Source: Akkermansia sp.
Lineage (GTDB): Bacteria > Verrucomicrobiota > Verrucomicrobiia > Verrucomicrobiales > Akkermansiaceae
DNA length: 64,000 bases
Assembly (NCBI GenBank): GCA_030536145.1
Contig: JAUNQN010000005.1
Location: 29,143-93,142, forward strand
Direction of reading: 5' to 3'
Position 1 is the first letter of the stretch; each line of letters starts with the position of its first letter. A program made the position numbers and the translations under genes. The notes beneath the pieces were generated by a model, which searched no databases, had not been told where the DNA came from, and saw only the letters and a list, made by a program, of their open reading frames with translations. Below are positions 61,502 to 64,000 of the stretch, piece by piece.

Positions 61502-63505
61502 TTACTTCCTCCTGCGGCGCGCGCAAAGGCTTGCCAGCGCCAGCAGGGAGAGGGTGGACGTGGTGGGCTCGGGAACTGCGGGAGCTTTCGCCAGGGTCAC
61601 GTTCAAGCCTGTTCGCATATACATCTCCGCAGCGTTAATATAGTACTCCAAATTTTCAGTAGAGAACTCAGCGACGAGGCCTTTGTCCAAAAGTTTTGCA
61701 TCATCTTCACTCAGGATAAAGTGGGTATTGCTGTCTCCAAAGTTAGCTACCATTGATTTGAAATCATCGATATTCGCTATCTTCGTGAATAACCTCAAAT
61801 CTAAGTTCAAGGTGAAGGACTGGCCCACCATACTCAGTAAATCATCCGTACCGGCAGCGCTTTTCAAGATGTTTTCGCCCAAGGCAAAGGTGAACTCAGG
61901 ATTTTCCAGTGTCAGGTAGCGATTACTCATGTTGATGGACGAGTATCTACCCGAATCCCATCCATTGTCTCCTTCGGTGGCGTAATGGGAAAATTTTGCG
62001 GCATCGTCGATACTGAAAACCAAATTTCCGGCATACACCTTCAATGAATCATGAAAGACTTGCAATTCGGGGCCATTGCCCACCTTCAGCGTGCCGCCCT
62101 TTTGCACAACGACTTCACCGAAGGTGCCGGTTCCTGTAAGTACGCCTCCTTCTTCAACCGTGCAAAGGGTAAATGCCTGCACATTAGAAGTATTCGAGGA
62201 ATTGGCTTCAGTGCGTACTATCTCAATGACACTGCCATCTTTGACCGTCAAATTGGCAGCGGTTCCTTCATTGACAAGGCTGCCGCCGTTGGCCAAGGTT
62301 ACATCGCCCAGCTTGCCGAAGTTCTGCACGTCTCCGGCCATTACTTCTAACACAATACTTTCGCTGGAACCCCGCAGCTCCAGAGAACCTAAGCCGGTCT
62401 TGGTCAAAGTGTTCTTTCTGCCCTGTTCATAGTCTTTGCCAGTGATGTTATCTTTGACAATGAGCTTCTTCCCTTCTTCAACATCGAGCAGATTCATTTC
62501 TGCAGCTTGCACTAAAATGGATCCCGCTGTCAGGTCGTGGTCTACGGTCAGGTGGCGGAATCTGTACGAGGCAGCGTAGATATCGTATTGAATTTGCCCA
62601 ACATCTTTTACGTCTTCGTCGACGGTGAATCCACCCGCAACCTCATACTTCAAAATCACATTGTTGCCTTCAAGATAGTTTGGTGGAGTTTCCTCATTGC
62701 TGAACGTCGAATGAATCAAGGTAAAATACTCCACCTTTGATTTCAAGTTGTCTGCGGATTTGCCCAAGGTCCTGTATTCGTAATACCAAGTTGGTTCCAC
62801 TGCAACCGCAGTCAAGTGGGTATCCTTGTCATCAGAGTCGGTTATAAAGAGTTTGCAAATCTCATTCTGGGCATTCAACTCAACGCCCCAGACAGTGACG
62901 GCGTGGCCCACATTGCCTCCGCCTGCGCCTCTGGAAATCCATGACAGACCCACGCCGTAGCCGTCTTTCATATAGCCGACCAAGGCGGTGGAGAAATTGG
63001 CAACGCTGCCGTACGACATTGGGTTCAGGTTGAACAAATCTGCAGCAGGTACGATGCCCCCCTTCAATTTATCCTCGTAATAGCCACCCTTTCCATCGAG
63101 AGAAGTTTCGGTTCTGGGGTAAAGGTAGTTGCCAATCTTCTGGTCTCCCTGGTCTCCGGTAAACCACCACTTGAGCCCTTGCTCGATGAAGCCGCCCCTG
63201 TTCTCAAAACCGTCGCGATAAGTATCCCATATGCTGTCAATGCCCGTGGGAGCATCATCGGGAAGATTGCCTTCGGGCTGCCGATTCTGCCACCAATTGA
63301 CCAGATTGCTGCATGTCGCAGCCCAGCAGAGGCCACCATCTGTTTTCCAGTTCTTGGTTGCATCCGTCCAGCCCTGGGCACTATTCCAGTTCGTTCCATC
63401 CCATGTTATACCTTTCACCCAAACGATTTCTCCAAATGCCCCAAGAGGCATCATTGGCATTAGCGCGGCTGTCGTCAGGGCAAGGAGCGTTAGTGTCTTT
63501 TTCAT
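61502..63505 (-). CDS. IdeS/Mac-like cysteine protease with beta-rich stalk and PEP-CTERM tail
   Basis: A 667-residue protein read from the ATG at 63505 (MKKTLTLLALTTAALMPMMP, signal peptide ending near AFG). The protease-like domain is of the 53303 type: IVWVKGITWDGTNW and GWTDATK, then Cys60 in GLCWAATCSNLVNWWQNR, His201 in VGHAVTVWGVELNAQNE and FITDSDDKD. Residues about 300-640 are a beta-rich stalk (GTGTFGEVVVQKGGTLKVGN). The end is VPEPTTS, a hydrophobic stretch and RRRRK. Low-GC codons are frequent. It converges with the 59095 gene and shares its promoter type. Confidence 0.87.
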   Translation of the reverse strand: MKKTLTLLALTTAALMPMMPLGAFGEIVWVKGITWDGTNWNSAQGWTDATKNWKTDGGLCWAATCSNLVNWWQNRQPEGNLPDDAPTGIDSIWDTYRDGFENRGGFIEQGLKWWFTGDQGDQKIGNYLYPRTETSLDGKGGYYEDKLKGGIVPAADLFNLNPMSYGSVANFSTALVGYMKDGYGVGLSWISRGAGGGNVGHAVTVWGVELNAQNEICKLFITDSDDKDTHLTAVAVEPTWYYEYRTLGKSADNLKSKVEYFTLIHSTFSNEETPPNYLEGNNVILKYEVAGGFTVDEDVKDVGQIQYDIYAASYRFRHLTVDHDLTAGSILVQAAEMNLLDVEEGKKLIVKDNITGKDYEQGRKNTLTKTGLGSLELRGSSESIVLEVMAGDVQNFGKLGDVTLANGGSLVNEGTAANLTVKDGSVIEIVRTEANSSNTSNVQAFTLCTVEEGGVLTGTGTFGEVVVQKGGTLKVGNGPELQVFHDSLKVYAGNLVFSIDDAAKFSHYATEGDNGWDSGRYSSINMSNRYLTLENPEFTFALGENILKSAAGTDDLLSMVGQSFTLNLDLRLFTKIANIDDFKSMVANFGDSNTHFILSEDDAKLLDKGLVAEFSTENLEYYINAAEMYMRTGLNVTLAKAPAVPEPTTSTLSLLALASLCARRRRK

Positions 63506-63559
63506 GGCGTGGAGAGAGTCTAAGGTGTATGCGTTTTCTAGTGAGTACAGTCGGTTCCA

Positions 63560-63589
63560 CTTATACAGCATTTGTAACGCTGTATGCAA
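63560..63589 (-). promoter_or_regulatory. Promoter with ATACAG-N11-CTGTAT palindrome
   Basis: On the minus strand: TTGCAT, 18-bp spacer, TATAAG; the palindrome covers 63563-63585, and GGCTTG, ACTCACT and AAAACG also match the 59 kb promoter. Leader of about 48 nt. Confidence 0.65.
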
Positions 63590-63605
63590 GCCTAAAACGT
63601 GCAAT

Positions 63606-63932
63606 GCCGTTGTTTTTTCCTAACGAATGGATGCCATCTTCCAGACACCGTCTGCAGGTGTTCTGAAACGGGGATGATTATTTTCATAAACGTATAGCCA
63701 AACTCTTATTTATCCGTGCCGCGCCCAAAAGGGGCGGCGGCACCCCTTCACTGACTCCCGCCAACACTCGCTGGCGGTTGGGCGTAGCTATATGGATTAA
63801 GCTTATAAAGTACATGTCACAGGGATGCCGCCGGAAGGGCATGACACACTAAAACGGGAGCAAGTTAAGGCGATTTGCGCATGATGACAGGGATGACGGA
63901 ACGCGCGCGCCCTGCTTGCCGGCCAGGGTGAC
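63606..63932. other. Non-coding region upstream of the last protease
   Basis: No convincing gene is seen. It contains hairpins (63716-63743, GTGCCG with CGGCAC; 63758-63777, CCGCCA with TGGCGG) and an AT-rich patch around 63785-63812. A small RNA is possible but there is no clear promoter. Confidence 0.35.
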
Positions 63933-63968
63933 CAAAGAGCCCCCGCCAGGCCGAAGCCCGGCGGGGGC
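63933..63968 (-). terminator. Probable terminator of a gene entering from the right
   Basis: GCCCCCGCC pairs with GGCGGGGGC; the loop and flank match the terminator at 61446-61473. On the minus strand the T run is weak (TCTTT). Confidence 0.55.
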
Positions 63969-63991
63969 CGCCATCGTTCGTAATAGGGGGC

Positions 63992-64000
63992 TTATTTCCC
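63992..64000 (-). CDS. Last codons of a gene entering from the right (probably PEP-CTERM protein)
   Basis: On the minus strand the edge reads GGG AAA TAA, a Gly-Lys stop, and the sequence after it is a copy of the 3' flank of the 61502 gene. PEP-CTERM genes here all end in Lys-stop. Only two codons are visible, so this is inference from the flank. Confidence 0.35.
   Translation of the reverse strand, partial: GK

Noticed and set aside
63992..64000. Immune-evasion island as a fully supported conclusion
   Set aside because: No integrase, matching attachment repeat or exosortase is visible in the window, so island and surface-anchoring claims stay as inference.

Overview
The window looks like chromosomal DNA of a Verrucomicrobiota gut-type bacterium, most likely Akkermansia or a close relative. 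The evidence is five secreted proteins ending in a PEP-CTERM tail (VPEP, hydrophobic stretch, RRRRK), autotransporter-type beta-strand repeats, two GH109-type alpha-N-acetylgalactosaminidases, lpxD/skp/surA-like outer-membrane genes, high GC by eye, and start codons almost without Shine-Dalgarno sequences. The assignment is by pattern recognition, not by a database search.

Layout. 1-4.1 kb: two tandem secreted IdeS/Mac-like cysteine proteases with PEP-CTERM tails (the first cut by the window edge). 4.3-6.2 kb: a secreted ankyrin protein and a membrane-anchored coiled-coil protein. 6.3-13.4 kb: a 2385-residue autotransporter whose N-terminal domain also looks IdeS-like, followed by a poly-glycine lipoprotein. 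14.1-14.3 kb: two identical tRNA-Gly genes. 14.5-28 kb: mostly housekeeping (UDP-glucuronate decarboxylase, DEAD-box helicase, a fused MenC-MenE, MFS transporter, Fmt, Obg, phosphoesterase, SurA-like, Skp, LpxD), with a short IdeS-like protease translationally coupled to menC-menE. 28-41 kb: hypothetical secreted proteins, a large SNF2 ATPase, a Kef-type antiporter, an RlmI-type methyltransferase and an acetyltransferase. 41-45 kb: paired GH109-like genes and a lipoate-ligase-like gene. 45-48.5 kb: three prepilin-like genes and a lipoprotein. 48.5-58.3 kb: UppP, a flavodoxin, DUF1015-SerA, another IdeS-like PEP-CTERM protease, an aldehyde dehydrogenase, a Sua5-type protein, an SGNH hydrolase and tRNA-Arg. 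58.4-64 kb: a mobile-element-like remnant, then two converging IdeS-like PEP-CTERM proteases, and the last codons of what is probably another PEP-CTERM gene.

The outstanding theme is a dispersed family of seven IdeS/Mac-like cysteine proteases in 64 kb. All keep the expected Cys, His and Asp/Asn motifs but are joined to different delivery modules: PEP-CTERM alone, beta-strand repeats plus PEP-CTERM, a complete autotransporter barrel, or no anchor. Together with the GH109 enzymes this suggests attack on host mucosal glycoproteins, possibly immunoglobulins; the substrate is inference only. Two of the proteases share a conserved promoter with an ATACAG-N11-CTGTAT palindrome.

A second theme is gene expression. 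For at least fifteen genes a good -35/-10 pair lies so close to the start codon (6-9 nt from the -10) that transcription should begin at or next to the start codon, so leaderless mRNAs seem to be normal here. This spacing was used to choose several starts.
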